From assembly GCF_025515305.1 (NCBI RefSeq), contig NZ_JAOPHT010000001.1, positions 439,651-503,650 on the forward strand: a DNA stretch of 64,000 nucleotides, given 5' to 3'. Position 1 is the stretch's first letter; every line of letters begins with the position of its first letter. This document shows, piece by piece, positions 8,429-16,927 of this stretch. The position numbers and the translations under genes are program-made. Source of the DNA: Roseicyclus sediminis (GTDB taxonomy: Bacteria > Pseudomonadota > Alphaproteobacteria > Rhodobacterales > Rhodobacteraceae). The notes beneath the pieces were generated by a model. It ran no database searches. It was not told the DNA's origin and saw only the letters and a program-made list of their open reading frames with translations.

Positions 8429-9444
8429 CTGCGGCCCTTGCCGCGGCGCCGGTTGGCGCCGAGGCGCTGCGACTTGCCGTCTTCCACACGACACTGTCCC
8501 GGGACGGACCCGGCCTTTTGCTGCGCGACATCGTCTCGAGGGACGATCCGGCGGTGCTAGCCACGCGAGACCTGATCGCGGCGGCGGACGCGGACATCAT
8601 CCTGCTGCTCGACATCGACCACGACGCGGGCCTTGCCGCGCTGACCGCCCTCGCCGAACTGCTCGATGATGCCGGCTCGCCCTATCCCCACAGGATCGCC
8701 CCCGCGCCGAACACCGGCCGTCCGACCGGCGTGGACCTCGACGGCGACGGTCGGACCTGGCGCGCCCGCGATGCGCAGGGCTTCGGCTATTTCACCGGCG
8801 ACGGCGGGATGGCGCTCCTGTCGCGGTATCCGATCGGCACGGTTCGGGACTTCACCGCCCTGCCCTGGATCGCGCTTCCGGGCAACGCCGCAACCGACGT
8901 GACGCCGCCCGAGGCACTGGAGCTTCTTGCGCTGCACTCGGTCGGTGCGTGGGACGTCGAGGTCCTGACGCCGTCCGGGCCGTTCCACGTCCTCGCCAGC
9001 CACGCCTCGCCGCCCGTCTTCGACGGACCGGAGGACCGCAACGGCCTTCGCAACGCGGACGAGGTGCGGTTCTGGAACCTCTATCTCGGCGGCTGGGCAC
9101 CCGAGGGGGCGCCCTTCAGGGGCGAGCATTTTGCGCTGATGGCCACGCTCAACCTCGATCCCGCGCGTGGCGAGGGTCGGCGCATGGCCCTCCGGGCCGT
9201 GCTGGACAATCCGCGCCTGCAGGATCCGGAACCCATGCGGCCTGGCGGGGGCCGCGAAACAGCCGACTGGCCCGATCCTGTCCCGGGCGACCTGCGCGTG
9301 GATTATATCCTGCCCGCCGCGGAGCTTTCGGTGGCAGGCGCCGGCGTCCTGTGGCCGGACGAGGCGCCCATGCTGGGCGTGTCGCGCGACCAGGCGGCCA
9401 CGGCCTCGGATCACCGGCTGGTCTGGGTCGACCTCGACTTCTGA
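8290..9444 (+). CDS. Endonuclease/exonuclease/phosphatase-fold protein, probably exported
   Basis: A 384-residue frame whose body matches the EEP superfamily. Visible features are LRLAVFHTTLSRDGPG at the first strand, ADIILLLDIDHDAG (acidic metal ligand region), GGMALLSRYPI, an inner NLDP segment, LRVDYILPA and the C-terminal ASDHRLVWVDL with the catalytic Asp-His. A hydrophobic stretch ending PVGAEA (residues about 42-58) looks like a signal sequence. The only in-frame start before it is GTG at 8290, giving a 139 bp overlap with the previous gene. No ATG, GTG or TTG lies between it and the signal core, so the true start is uncertain. The 3' end overlaps the convergent epimerase gene by 34 bp. 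Confidence 0.75.
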   Translation: MDVHSAQPPDAGTGDGANRRHDRAAARAADRLPGLRWARFAGPVAIAAALAAAPVGAEALRLAVFHTTLSRDGPGLLLRDIVSRDDPAVLATRDLIAAADADIILLLDIDHDAGLAALTALAELLDDAGSPYPHRIAPAPNTGRPTGVDLDGDGRTWRARDAQGFGYFTGDGGMALLSRYPIGTVRDFTALPWIALPGNAATDVTPPEALELLALHSVGAWDVEVLTPSGPFHVLASHASPPVFDGPEDRNGLRNADEVRFWNLYLGGWAPEGAPFRGEHFALMATLNLDPARGEGRRMALRAVLDNPRLQDPEPMRPGGGRETADWPDPVPGDLRVDYILPAAELSVAGAGVLWPDEAPMLGVSRDQAATASDHRLVWVDLDF

Positions 9445-10304
9445 AGCAGGGGTTGGACGGCCGCACGCAGCGCGTCGTCCAGGGGCCGATGCGGCGGCGG
9501 GCCGATCAGCGCCGCCAGCGCCGAGCCGTCGATGCTGTGGGGACGATCCCAGAGGTAGCGCATTTCCAGAATTTGCTTCGCCTCGGGCCAGAACGGCCGG
9601 GCGAGCTGTATCGGCAGCCACGACATGCGCTTCAGGCGTATCGGCCGGTCCGTGACCCGCGCGATACCTTCGGCCAGTTGCCTTCCCGTGGCCGTGTGCC
9701 CCTCGAAGGTGAACTCGGAGAATGTCGGCAGGTCGTCCAGCCGCGCGGCGATCCCGGCCAGCGCCTGCGCGAGGTCGGGCAGGAAGGCCCAGGCATGGGC
9801 GATATCCGGCGAACCCGGATAGGTGAAGCGGCCCCGGTCGATCCCGGCGGCCAGGACCCGGTCGAACCAGTTTCCCGACGCCTCGGTGTCGAGGAAATCG
9901 CCCGCCCGCAGCACGAATGTCCTGACACCCGCGGCGCGGTAGGCATCTTCCAGCTCGCGGCGGATACGCCCAAGGGGGTGTGTGGCACCGTGCGGCGTGT
10001 CCGGAGACAGGACCGGCGGCAGGTCCTCACCGTAGACATAGACGTTGCCGGGAATCGCCACCGCGGCCCCGCTGTCCCGTGCCGCGGCGATCACGGCCGC
10101 CGTCAGGCCGGGCACTTCGGCCGCCCAGCGCGAATAGGGCGGGTTCCAGGCGTTCACGATCAGGGCTGCGCCATGCGCGGCGGTGGGCAGTTTGTCCCGC
10201 TGGCGGTCGAATCGCTGCACCTGCCAGCCGGTGGCTTCGAGGGCATGGGCGGCGGCACGGCCGAAGCGTCCGCTCGCACCGAGGATCAGGGCTTTCCGAG
10301 ACAT
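9411..10304 (-). CDS. NAD(P)-dependent epimerase/reductase-like protein
   Basis: A 297-residue protein of the extended/atypical short-chain dehydrogenase group. The N-terminal ILGASGRFGRAAA is the Rossmann dinucleotide loop (GxxGxxG). IPGNVYVYGEDLPP includes the strand that usually carries the catalytic region, although the canonical YxxxK is not clear, so catalysis is uncertain. ATG at 10304 is preferred over GTG at 10307 because AAAGGA lies about 7 nt upstream. The gene is divergent from a LysR regulator (93 bp), a common pairing of a regulator and its target. The substrate is unknown. Confidence 0.75.
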   Translation of the reverse strand: MSRKALILGASGRFGRAAAHALEATGWQVQRFDRQRDKLPTAAHGAALIVNAWNPPYSRWAAEVPGLTAAVIAAARDSGAAVAIPGNVYVYGEDLPPVLSPDTPHGATHPLGRIRRELEDAYRAAGVRTFVLRAGDFLDTEASGNWFDRVLAAGIDRGRFTYPGSPDIAHAWAFLPDLAQALAGIAARLDDLPTFSEFTFEGHTATGRQLAEGIARVTDRPIRLKRMSWLPIQLARPFWPEAKQILEMRYLWDRPHSIDGSALAALIGPPPHRPLDDALRAAVQPLLQKSRSTQTSR

Positions 10305-10385
10305 CACGTTTTCCTTTCAAAGGCGACGCACGGGTTCTGCCCCATTCATTTGCGACGGTATATTGCGATAATCCGGGAGTTAGAT

Positions 10386-10399
10386 ATTCATTATTGAAT
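10386..10399. promoter_or_regulatory. Inverted repeat overlapping the LysR start codon, possible operator
   Basis: ATTCA-TTAT-TGAAT is a perfect 5 bp inverted repeat. Its right arm runs into the ATG of the LysR gene at 10398. LysR proteins commonly bind interrupted dyads in the intergenic region they share with a divergent target, and binding here could block their own translation start or promoter. The remainder of the 93 bp gap is AT-rich (TATATTGCGATAAT) compared with the surroundings. Confidence 0.35.
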
Positions 10400-11291
10400 G
10401 GAAATTGCCCGCGATCTGGACTGGACCCTGCTGCGCACCCTTCTGGCGGTGGCCGAGGCGGGCTCGCTCTCGGGTGCGGCGCGGGTGCTGGGGCAGAGCC
10501 AGCCCACCATCGGCAGGCACATTCGCAGCGCCGAGGACAAGCTGGGCCAGCTGCTGTTTCAACGCCACGCCCGCGGCCTGAGGCCGACACCGTTCTGCGA
10601 GACGATCCTGCCCATGGCGCGCGACATGCGAAGTGCGGTGCAGCGCCTGTCGTTGCAGGTGGCAGGCACGTCGCAGACCGCGACGGGACGCGTGCGCCTT
10701 ACGGCGTCGGTCTTCGTGACCGTGCACATCCTGCCCGATATCCTGTCCGGTTTGCAGCGGAGCCATCCGCAGATCGACGTCGACGTCATCGCCAGCGACA
10801 CGACGGAGAACCTGCTGTTCCACGAAGCCGACATCGCGCTCCGGATGTACCGGCCGACGCAACTCGACATGGTCACACGTCATCTCGGTGACCTGCAGCT
10901 GGGGCTCTATGCCGCCGAAAGCTACCTTGCCCGGCATGGCGAACCGGCAACGGCCGAAGACCTGCGAACGCACCGGATGGTCGGCTTCGACCGCAACGAG
11001 CAGCTGTTGCGCGGCCTGCGCGACATGGGGTTCGACGTGACGCGCGACTGGTTCGCCACCTGCACCGACAACCAGGTCGCATACTGGAACTTCGTCGTCG
11101 CGGGCTGCGGGATCGGGGTGGGGCAGACCGTGGTGGCCGACCGCACGCCCGGGGTGCGGCGGATCCTTCACGACCTGGCCATGCCGGTGCTGCCGGTCTG
11201 GCTGACGGCGCATCCCGGTCTGCGCCACCAGCCCCGCATCGCCGCCGTCTGGGAGGCCCTCGATCGCAGCATCGCCCCCCTGCTTTCTTGA
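10398..11291 (+). CDS. LysR-family transcriptional regulator
   Basis: A 297-residue regulator. The N-terminal winged helix-turn-helix is evident at about residues 8-65 (LLRTLLAVAEAGSLSGAARV and SQPTIGRHIRSAEDKLG), followed by the effector domain beginning RVRLTASVFV. This is the usual LysR size. The gene is divergent from the epimerase-like gene at 9411-10304, which is the likely target. The inverted repeat at its own start suggests autoregulation. leuB follows 57 bp downstream on the same strand but has its own upstream region. The effector is unknown. Confidence 0.92.
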   Translation: MEIARDLDWTLLRTLLAVAEAGSLSGAARVLGQSQPTIGRHIRSAEDKLGQLLFQRHARGLRPTPFCETILPMARDMRSAVQRLSLQVAGTSQTATGRVRLTASVFVTVHILPDILSGLQRSHPQIDVDVIASDTTENLLFHEADIALRMYRPTQLDMVTRHLGDLQLGLYAAESYLARHGEPATAEDLRTHRMVGFDRNEQLLRGLRDMGFDVTRDWFATCTDNQVAYWNFVVAGCGIGVGQTVVADRTPGVRRILHDLAMPVLPVWLTAHPGLRHQPRIAAVWEALDRSIAPLLS

Positions 11292-11348
11292 CGCTTCCCG
11301 GGCTGCGGGATAGGCGGGGCGAAACACAGATCCAGAGGGACCATAACC

Positions 11349-12449
11349 ATGACCGACCGCTCCTTGCTCATCCTTCCCGGCGACGGGATCGGCGCCGAAG
11401 TCATGGCCGAGGTGCGGAAGGTCATCGACTGGTTCGGCACTCAGGGCATCGCCTTCGACGTCAGCGAGGACCTCGTCGGCGGCGCGGCCTATGACGCGCA
11501 CGGCACCCCCCTGACCGACGCCACGATGGCCAAGGCGCAGGAGGTGGACGCGGTCCTGCTCGGCGCGGTGGGCGGTCCGAAATACGATGTGCTCGATTTT
11601 TCGGTGAAGCCCGAGCGCGGCCTGCTGCGCCTGCGCAAGGAAATGGATCTCTATGCCAACCTGCGTCCGGCCCAGTGCTTCGATGCGCTTTCCGATTTCT
11701 CATCGCTCAAGAAGGACGTGGTGGCCGGTCTCGACATCATGATCATCCGCGAGCTGACCTCCGGCGTCTATTTCGGCGAGCCGCGCGGGATCATCAAGGA
11801 AGGCAACGAGCGCGTCGGCATCAACACGCAGCGCTACACCGAAAGCGAGATCGCCCGCGTCGCGCGCTCGGCCTTCGAGCTGGCGCGCAAGCGGTCCAAC
11901 AAGGTCTGCTCGATGGAAAAGGCCAACGTGATGGAATCGGGCGTCCTGTGGCGCGAGGTGGTGCAGGAGGTGCACGACGCCGAGTATCCGGACGTGGAGC
12001 TCAGCCACATGTACGCCGATGCGGGCGCGATGCAGCTGACCCGCTGGCCGAAACAGTTCGACGTGATCGTGACCGACAACCTTTTCGGCGATCTCCTGTC
12101 GGACCTCGCCGCGATGCTGACCGGATCGCTCGGGATGCTTCCCTCGGCGTCCCTCGGCGCGCCGATGGCGAACGGGCGGCCGAAGGCGCTTTATGAACCC
12201 GTCCATGGCTCGGCCCCCGATATCGCGGGCCAGGGCAAGGCGAACCCGATCGCCTGCATCCTCTCGTTCGCGATGGCGCTGCGCTATTCCTTCGACCTCG
12301 GCGCCGAGGCCGACCGCCTGGAGAAGGCCGTCGAGGCCGTTCTGGCCGACGGTCTGCGCACCGCCGATCTTCTGGGCGAGGAAGGGATGACCCCGGTCTC
12401 GACCGCCGAGATGGGTGACGCCATCGTGGCGAAACTGGCGGCGGGCTGA
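11349..12449 (+). CDS. leuB: 3-isopropylmalate dehydrogenase
   Basis: LeuB, 366 residues, the typical length. It oxidises and decarboxylates 3-isopropylmalate with NAD+ to 4-methyl-2-oxopentanoate in leucine synthesis. Key segments are [17 protein letters not shown] at the N-terminus, [16 protein letters not shown] (substrate Arg residues), [13 protein letters not shown], the [15 protein letters not shown] region and the metal-binding [17 protein letters not shown] at 11349 follows an AGAGGGACC site. It completes the leucine branch started by leuC and leuD in this window. Confidence 0.97.
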   Translation: MTDRSLLILPGDGIGAEVMAEVRKVIDWFGTQGIAFDVSEDLVGGAAYDAHGTPLTDATMAKAQEVDAVLLGAVGGPKYDVLDFSVKPERGLLRLRKEMDLYANLRPAQCFDALSDFSSLKKDVVAGLDIMIIRELTSGVYFGEPRGIIKEGNERVGINTQRYTESEIARVARSAFELARKRSNKVCSMEKANVMESGVLWREVVQEVHDAEYPDVELSHMYADAGAMQLTRWPKQFDVIVTDNLFGDLLSDLAAMLTGSLGMLPSASLGAPMANGRPKALYEPVHGSAPDIAGQGKANPIACILSFAMALRYSFDLGAEADRLEKAVEAVLADGLRTADLLGEEGMTPVSTAEMGDAIVAKLAAG

Positions 12450-12537
12450 ACGCGCCGCGCGGGCCGGTAGGCACGCGCCGTGATCCCCGCTAGGCTGATC
12501 GCTATCCCGGACCCGAACGGACACGGCCCCGAGAACC

Positions 12538-13542
12538 ATGGCATTCAGCGAAAACACCGGTCTGCGCGGCATCCTGTCGGCGCTTGCGGCCTTCGGGGTC
12601 TTCGCCACCCATGACGTGATCATCAAGTATCTAGGCGGCAGCTATTCGCCGTTCCAGATCGTGTTCTTCAGCGTGCTCTTCGGGTTCCCGATGGTCACGT
12701 TCCTGCTAATGAGCGATCCCGAACGCGGAAACCTGAGGCCGGTGCATCCATGGTGGACCGGAGTGCGGACGGCGATGGTCGTCGTCGCGGCCGGCACCGG
12801 CTTCTACGCGTTCAGCGCGCTGCCGCTGGCACAGGTCTACGCAATCCTCTTCGCCGCGCCGCTCCTCATCACGATCCTGTCCGTTCCAATCCTCGGCGAA
12901 CGCGTGGGCATCCACCGCGCGCTTGCCGTCGTGGCGGGGCTGGGCGGCGTCATCGTGGTGCTGCAGCCGGGCACGACCGAGCTGACGGCAGGGCACATCG
13001 CGGCGCTCGTGGCGGCCGTCTGCGGCGCCTTCGCGTCGGTCATCATGCGCAAGATCGGGCGCGAGGAACGCTCGGTTGTCCTGATCCTCTATCCGATGAT
13101 GGCCAATTGCGTGGTGATGGGCCTTGCGCTGCCCTTCGTTTACCAGCCGATGCCGGGGCAGGACATGCTGCTGCTTGCGGTTATCGCGGCGCTGGCGCTG
13201 GCGGCGACCCACCTGCTGATCTACGCCTACCGCGCGGCGGCGGCGGCGACGGTCGCCCCGATGCAGTATTCGCAGATCATCTGGGCCTCGGCCTTCGGCT
13301 TCTTCCTGTTCGACGAGGGGCTGTCGATGGCGACGCTTCTCGGCACGGCGATCATCGTCGCGTCGGGCCTCTACATCGTCTTCCGCGAGGATCGCGGCGG
13401 GAGGTCGACGACCACGCCCGTCCTGCGGACCCGTTCGCGCATCATCTCGCCCTCCGCGCCCCGGGTCTCATCGCTTCTCCGCGAAGCGCGCCGGGGGGCG
13501 CGCGGGCAAGGCGGGGCAGGCGGCCTCGAAACCGCCGATTGA
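12538..13542 (+). CDS. EamA/DMT-family transporter
   Basis: A 334-residue inner-membrane protein with ten predicted hydrophobic segments in two EamA repeats. Typical pieces are the first-helix FGVFATHDVIIKYLGG and the repeat ends YAILFAAPLLITILSVPILGE and ASAFGFFLFDEGLSMATLLG. The family exports metabolites or drugs, and the substrate is not predictable. The last 45 residues after YIVFREDR are low-complexity, basic and Ser/Gly rich. They look like read-through of GC-rich DNA before the tRNA gene rather than a conserved domain. ATG at 12538 fits the first helix well. Confidence 0.85.
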   Translation: MAFSENTGLRGILSALAAFGVFATHDVIIKYLGGSYSPFQIVFFSVLFGFPMVTFLLMSDPERGNLRPVHPWWTGVRTAMVVVAAGTGFYAFSALPLAQVYAILFAAPLLITILSVPILGERVGIHRALAVVAGLGGVIVVLQPGTTELTAGHIAALVAAVCGAFASVIMRKIGREERSVVLILYPMMANCVVMGLALPFVYQPMPGQDMLLLAVIAALALAATHLLIYAYRAAAAATVAPMQYSQIIWASAFGFFLFDEGLSMATLLGTAIIVASGLYIVFREDRGGRSTTTPVLRTRSRIISPSAPRVSSLLREARRGARGQGGAGGLETAD

Positions 13543-13588
13543 CGCTCTTGCCAAGCGGCCCGCGCGGCGCTATCCCGCGCGGCACGGT

Positions 13589-13665
13589 CGGAGTGTAGCT
13601 CAGCCTGGTAGAGCACTGTCTTCGGGAGGCAGGGGTCGGAGGTTCGAATCCTCTCACTCCGACCA
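13589..13665 (+). tRNA. tRNA-Pro (anticodon CGG)
   Basis: A 77 nt cloverleaf with acceptor CGGAGTG/CACTCCG, the proline-specific C1-G72 pair and encoded CCA. The D arm is GCTC...GAGC. The anticodon stem CTGTC/GGCAG encloses loop TTCGGGA, which gives anticodon CGG for CCG codons. The T arm contains GGTTCGAATC. There is no recombinase gene beside it. Confidence 0.97.
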
Positions 13666-13721
13666 TGCATCACTAAAATTGCCTTTTCGACGCGCCAGGG
13701 TCGGCGCGTGCCACCGGGCCT

Positions 13722-15155
13722 TCAGCCGAAATGCAGGCTCTTGACCTCCTGGTAGTCCTCGAGGCCCATCGCCCCGCCCTCGCGGCCGTTACCGGACGCC
13801 TTGTAGCCGCCGAAGGGCGTTCCCCAGCCAAGCCCGCCACCATTGATGTGGACCGCGCCGGCGCGCAGCCGGCCGGCGACACGTTCGGCGCGCTCGAGGT
13901 CGCCCGTCTGCATGTAGGCGGCAAGGCCGTAGGGCGTATCGTTGGCGATCGCGATGGCCTCGGACTCGTCGGCGGCGGGAAGAATCGACAGGACCGGGCC
14001 GAAGATCTCCTCGCGCGCGATGGTCATGTCGTTGGACACGTCGGCAAAGACCGTCGGGCGCGCGTACCATCCCGTCCCCAGGCCGTCGGGCCGACCGGGA
14101 CCGCCCGCGACGAGGCGCGCGCCCTCGGCGATGCCCTCCGCGATCCGGGCCTGCACCCTGTCCCATTGCAGCCGGTCGAAGAGCGGGCCGATATGGTCGC
14201 CCTCCCGCGCGGGGTCGCCGACCTTCGTCTCTTCGGCCGCGATCCGGGCGATCTCCACGACATCGTCGTAGCAGGCGCGCTCGACGATCATCCGGGTCGG
14301 CGCGTCGCAGGACTGGCCGGTGTTGAGGAAGCACTCGACGACGGACGCACGCGCGCGCGTCTCGAGGTCGGCGCCGCAATCGGCGAAGACGAGGTTGGGG
14401 GACTTCCCGCCCAGTTCCAGCGTCACGCGTTTCACGCTGTCGGCCGCGGACTTGCTGACCGAGATGCCCGCCCGGGTCGACCCCGTGAACGAGACCATCG
14501 CAAGCGCGGGATGCCGGGCAAGCGCGTCGCCGACCTCGGGGCCGGTGCCGTGGATCAACGCGAAGGCGCCGGGCGGCACGCCGGCGTCGTGCAGGATCCC
14601 GGCATAGACCATGGCCGAAAGCGGCGTGTGCTCGGACGGTTTCAGGATCGCCGGACAACCCGTGGCCAGCGCCGGCAGGACCTTGAGCGCGATCTGGTTG
14701 ATCGGCCAGTTCCAGGGCGTGATGAGGCCGACAGGCCCGATCGGCTCCCGCAGGAGGGTGTCGCCATTGGACAGCGTCCAGCGCTCCTCCTGCGCCTCCA
14801 GCGCCTCGATGAAGCCGTCGGCGTGGCCGATGCCGGCTTCGGCCTGCACGTCACGCGCCATGGTGATCGGCGCGCCCATCTCGCGGCGCATCGCCTGCGC
14901 GAGGTCCTCGCGCCGTTCCGCCGTCAGGTCGCGGATGCGGCGCAGAAGCGCGAGGCGTTCGGCCTTCGGCCAGCGCCCGAAGCTTTCGAAGGCCGCGACG
15001 GCCGCCTGCACCGCACGCTCGACATCCGCCGCGCCGCCCAGCGCCACGGTACCGATCCGCGCCTCGGTGGCGGGGTCCATGATCGGCATGGTCGCGGTGC
15101 CGATCGGCGCGACCCACTCGCCGCCGATATAGAAGCGATCGGCGTCCATCGTCAT
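13722..15155 (-). CDS. Aldehyde dehydrogenase family protein
   Basis: A 477-residue NAD(P)+-dependent aldehyde dehydrogenase. The catalytic Glu247 (LELGGKSPN) and nucleophile Cys283 (NTGQSCDAPTR) are both present, as are the TPWNWP and FTGSTRAG motifs. It oxidises an aldehyde to an acid in the cytosol. The substrate is not known. It is the last gene of a four-gene operon. Its ATG overlaps the upstream dehydrogenase stop as ATGA (15152-15155), implying translational coupling. In this context it probably oxidises an aldehyde released by the class II aldolase. It is convergent with tRNA-Pro. Confidence 0.93.
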   Translation of the reverse strand: MTMDADRFYIGGEWVAPIGTATMPIMDPATEARIGTVALGGAADVERAVQAAVAAFESFGRWPKAERLALLRRIRDLTAERREDLAQAMRREMGAPITMARDVQAEAGIGHADGFIEALEAQEERWTLSNGDTLLREPIGPVGLITPWNWPINQIALKVLPALATGCPAILKPSEHTPLSAMVYAGILHDAGVPPGAFALIHGTGPEVGDALARHPALAMVSFTGSTRAGISVSKSAADSVKRVTLELGGKSPNLVFADCGADLETRARASVVECFLNTGQSCDAPTRMIVERACYDDVVEIARIAAEETKVGDPAREGDHIGPLFDRLQWDRVQARIAEGIAEGARLVAGGPGRPDGLGTGWYARPTVFADVSNDMTIAREEIFGPVLSILPAADESEAIAIANDTPYGLAAYMQTGDLERAERVAGRLRAGAVHINGGGLGWGTPFGGYKASGNGREGGAMGLEDYQEVKSLHFG

Positions 15156-16117
15156 TCGGCGGCGGCGACGGGCGTTGCCGGGCGGACGATCTCGTAACCC
15201 TCTTCCTCGGGCTCGTCGTCGATGAGTTCGGTCGGAAAACCGTCGGCGAGGATGCTGAGGCCGGTCGCTTCCTCCAGCCGTTCGATGATGCGGTCAGACT
15301 GCGCGCGCTCGCCATAGCGGCGCTGACCGTCCGACATGATCTCGATGAGAAGCGGCGAGATCTCGAGCGGCACGTTGCCCAGATCGGCGAGTTTCTGAAA
15401 CAGGCCGATATCCTTCATGACGAGGTCCATGGTGAAATTCACGTCGCGCGACCCAGACAGGATCAGCTGGCTTTCGGTTTCGTGGACGAAGGACGTGCCG
15501 GAACTGATGCGGATGGCCTCGTAGGTCGTCGCCATATCGAGCCCGGCGGCCTTCATCGTGGTCAGCGCCTCGCAAAGCGCCACGAGGTGCACCGTTGCGA
15601 GGTAGTTGGTCATCACCTTCAGCTTGGAGGCGGAGCCGAGCTCCCCTGTGTGCAGGATGCGCCGCCCGAGCCGTTTCAGCAGCGGCATCACCGTCTCGAC
15701 CGCGCTGCGCGGACCGCCCGCGAAGATCGAGATGTTGCCCGTATCCGCCCGGTGGCATCCGCCCGAGACCGGGCATTCCACGGCGACGCCGCCCGTGGCC
15801 GTGACCTCGGCCCCGAGACGCAGGATCTCGTCGGCATCCGTGGTGGACATTTCCATCCAGATCTTGCCCGGCCCCATCTCGGGCAGCATCTCGGCGACGA
15901 CGGCCGCGGAGGCCGCGGGCGAGGGCAGGCAGGTGATCACCACGTCGCAGTCCCGCATCATCGCCGCGGGCGATCCCCCTTCGGCGGCGCCCCGCGCCAC
16001 GAAGTTCGCCACCAGCGCGGGATCGAGGTCATGGACCTTCAGATCTATGCCGTTCCGCAGAAGGCTGCCCGCCAGCTTGCCACCGACATTGCCCAGTCCG
16101 ATGAAACCCGTCTTCAT
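15152..16117 (-). CDS. Beta-hydroxyacid dehydrogenase (3-hydroxyisobutyrate dehydrogenase family)
   Basis: A 321-residue NAD(P)-dependent dehydrogenase. The N-terminal GFIGLGNVGGKLA is the Rossmann loop. The substrate-binding DCDVVITCLPSP and VECPVSGG segments are typical of the family, and the catalytic Lys167 sits in KVMTN with Asn171. It should oxidise a beta-hydroxy acid to the 3-oxo acid. Members also include L-threonate, D-glycerate and tartronate enzymes, so the exact substrate is open. The C-terminal 25 residues (after PTELIDDEPEEEG) are an acidic tail not typical of the core family. The start has GGGGAGA upstream. It is third in the operon, 63 nt after the aldolase. Confidence 0.9.
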   Translation of the reverse strand: MKTGFIGLGNVGGKLAGSLLRNGIDLKVHDLDPALVANFVARGAAEGGSPAAMMRDCDVVITCLPSPAASAAVVAEMLPEMGPGKIWMEMSTTDADEILRLGAEVTATGGVAVECPVSGGCHRADTGNISIFAGGPRSAVETVMPLLKRLGRRILHTGELGSASKLKVMTNYLATVHLVALCEALTTMKAAGLDMATTYEAIRISSGTSFVHETESQLILSGSRDVNFTMDLVMKDIGLFQKLADLGNVPLEISPLLIEIMSDGQRRYGERAQSDRIIERLEEATGLSILADGFPTELIDDEPEEEGYEIVRPATPVAAAE

Positions 16118-16180
16118 GTTGTCTCCCCATGACCGGCGAACGCCCGCACGTGGCGTCAGCCCATGATTGCAGGAATTGGA

Positions 16181-16927
16181 TCAGTCGCGATAGTCCGGCT
16201 CTTCCCGGTCGAGCACGGATTTCAGATAGGCGAAATGCGCGTCGGCCATCCCGGCATAGGCCTTCCACCCTTCGGCAGTATGCGCGGCGACCGCGTCGGA
16301 CATGACAGCGAGATCCTGCCCCGAGGCACGCGCAAGCAGAAGCGTCTGAGCCGCCTTCTCGAAGAAATAGAGCTGCTCGAAGGCCTGCGCCACGGTCGTG
16401 CCGGTGCAGGTCAGCCCGTGGTTCGCCATCAGCAGCGTCGAGCAGTCGCCCAGCGCCGCGGCGATCCGCTCGCCCTCAGCCGCGTCGTCGGCGATCCCGC
16501 CGCAATCGGGGTCGATCGCCAGGTCGCGGAAGAAGCGCGCAGTATTCATGTCGATCGGCGGCATCGAAGGGTTCTTCAGCGCCGCAAGCGCCGTGGCATG
16601 TGGCGGATGGCAGTGCAGGACCACGCGAATATCGGGCCGCGCGCGGTGGAGGGCCCCGTGAATCGTCCAGGCCGATGCGTCGGGCGCGTCGGGTCCGTTC
16701 ATCACGTCCGGGTCGTCGGCATCCAGAAGCAACAGGTCGTTGGCGCGGATCGAGGCGAAGTGCCGCCATTTGGGGTTCATCAGGAACCGCCGCCCGTCTT
16801 CCGAGACGGCGACGCTGAAATGGTTGCCGACGGATTCGTGCCAGTTGAACCGTGCCGCCAGCCGGAACGCGGCGGCGAGATCCGCACGCAGCGCCGTCAT
16901 GGCCGGATCTGCGGGCATGTCCTTCAT
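16181..16927 (-). CDS. Class II aldolase/adducin family protein
   Basis: A 248-residue member of the class II aldolase/adducin (AraD/FucA) family, which cleaves or decarboxylates 3-oxo or sugar-phosphate substrates using a divalent metal. Visible metal-site histidines are in VVLHCHPPHATAL and MANHGLT, and the N-terminal NWHESVGNHFSV is typical. ATG at 16927 is chosen because it overlaps the dioxygenase stop as ATGA. The longer upstream frame has no family similarity. It is second in the operon. It would either cleave the oxidised product of the neighbouring dehydrogenase or act as an OtnC-like decarboxylase. The second option is suggested by pairing with a beta-hydroxyacid dehydrogenase, but no OtnK-type kinase is present. 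Confidence 0.9.
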   Translation of the reverse strand: MKDMPADPAMTALRADLAAAFRLAARFNWHESVGNHFSVAVSEDGRRFLMNPKWRHFASIRANDLLLLDADDPDVMNGPDAPDASAWTIHGALHRARPDIRVVLHCHPPHATALAALKNPSMPPIDMNTARFFRDLAIDPDCGGIADDAAEGERIAAALGDCSTLLMANHGLTCTGTTVAQAFEQLYFFEKAAQTLLLARASGQDLAVMSDAVAAHTAEGWKAYAGMADAHFAYLKSVLDREEPDYRD

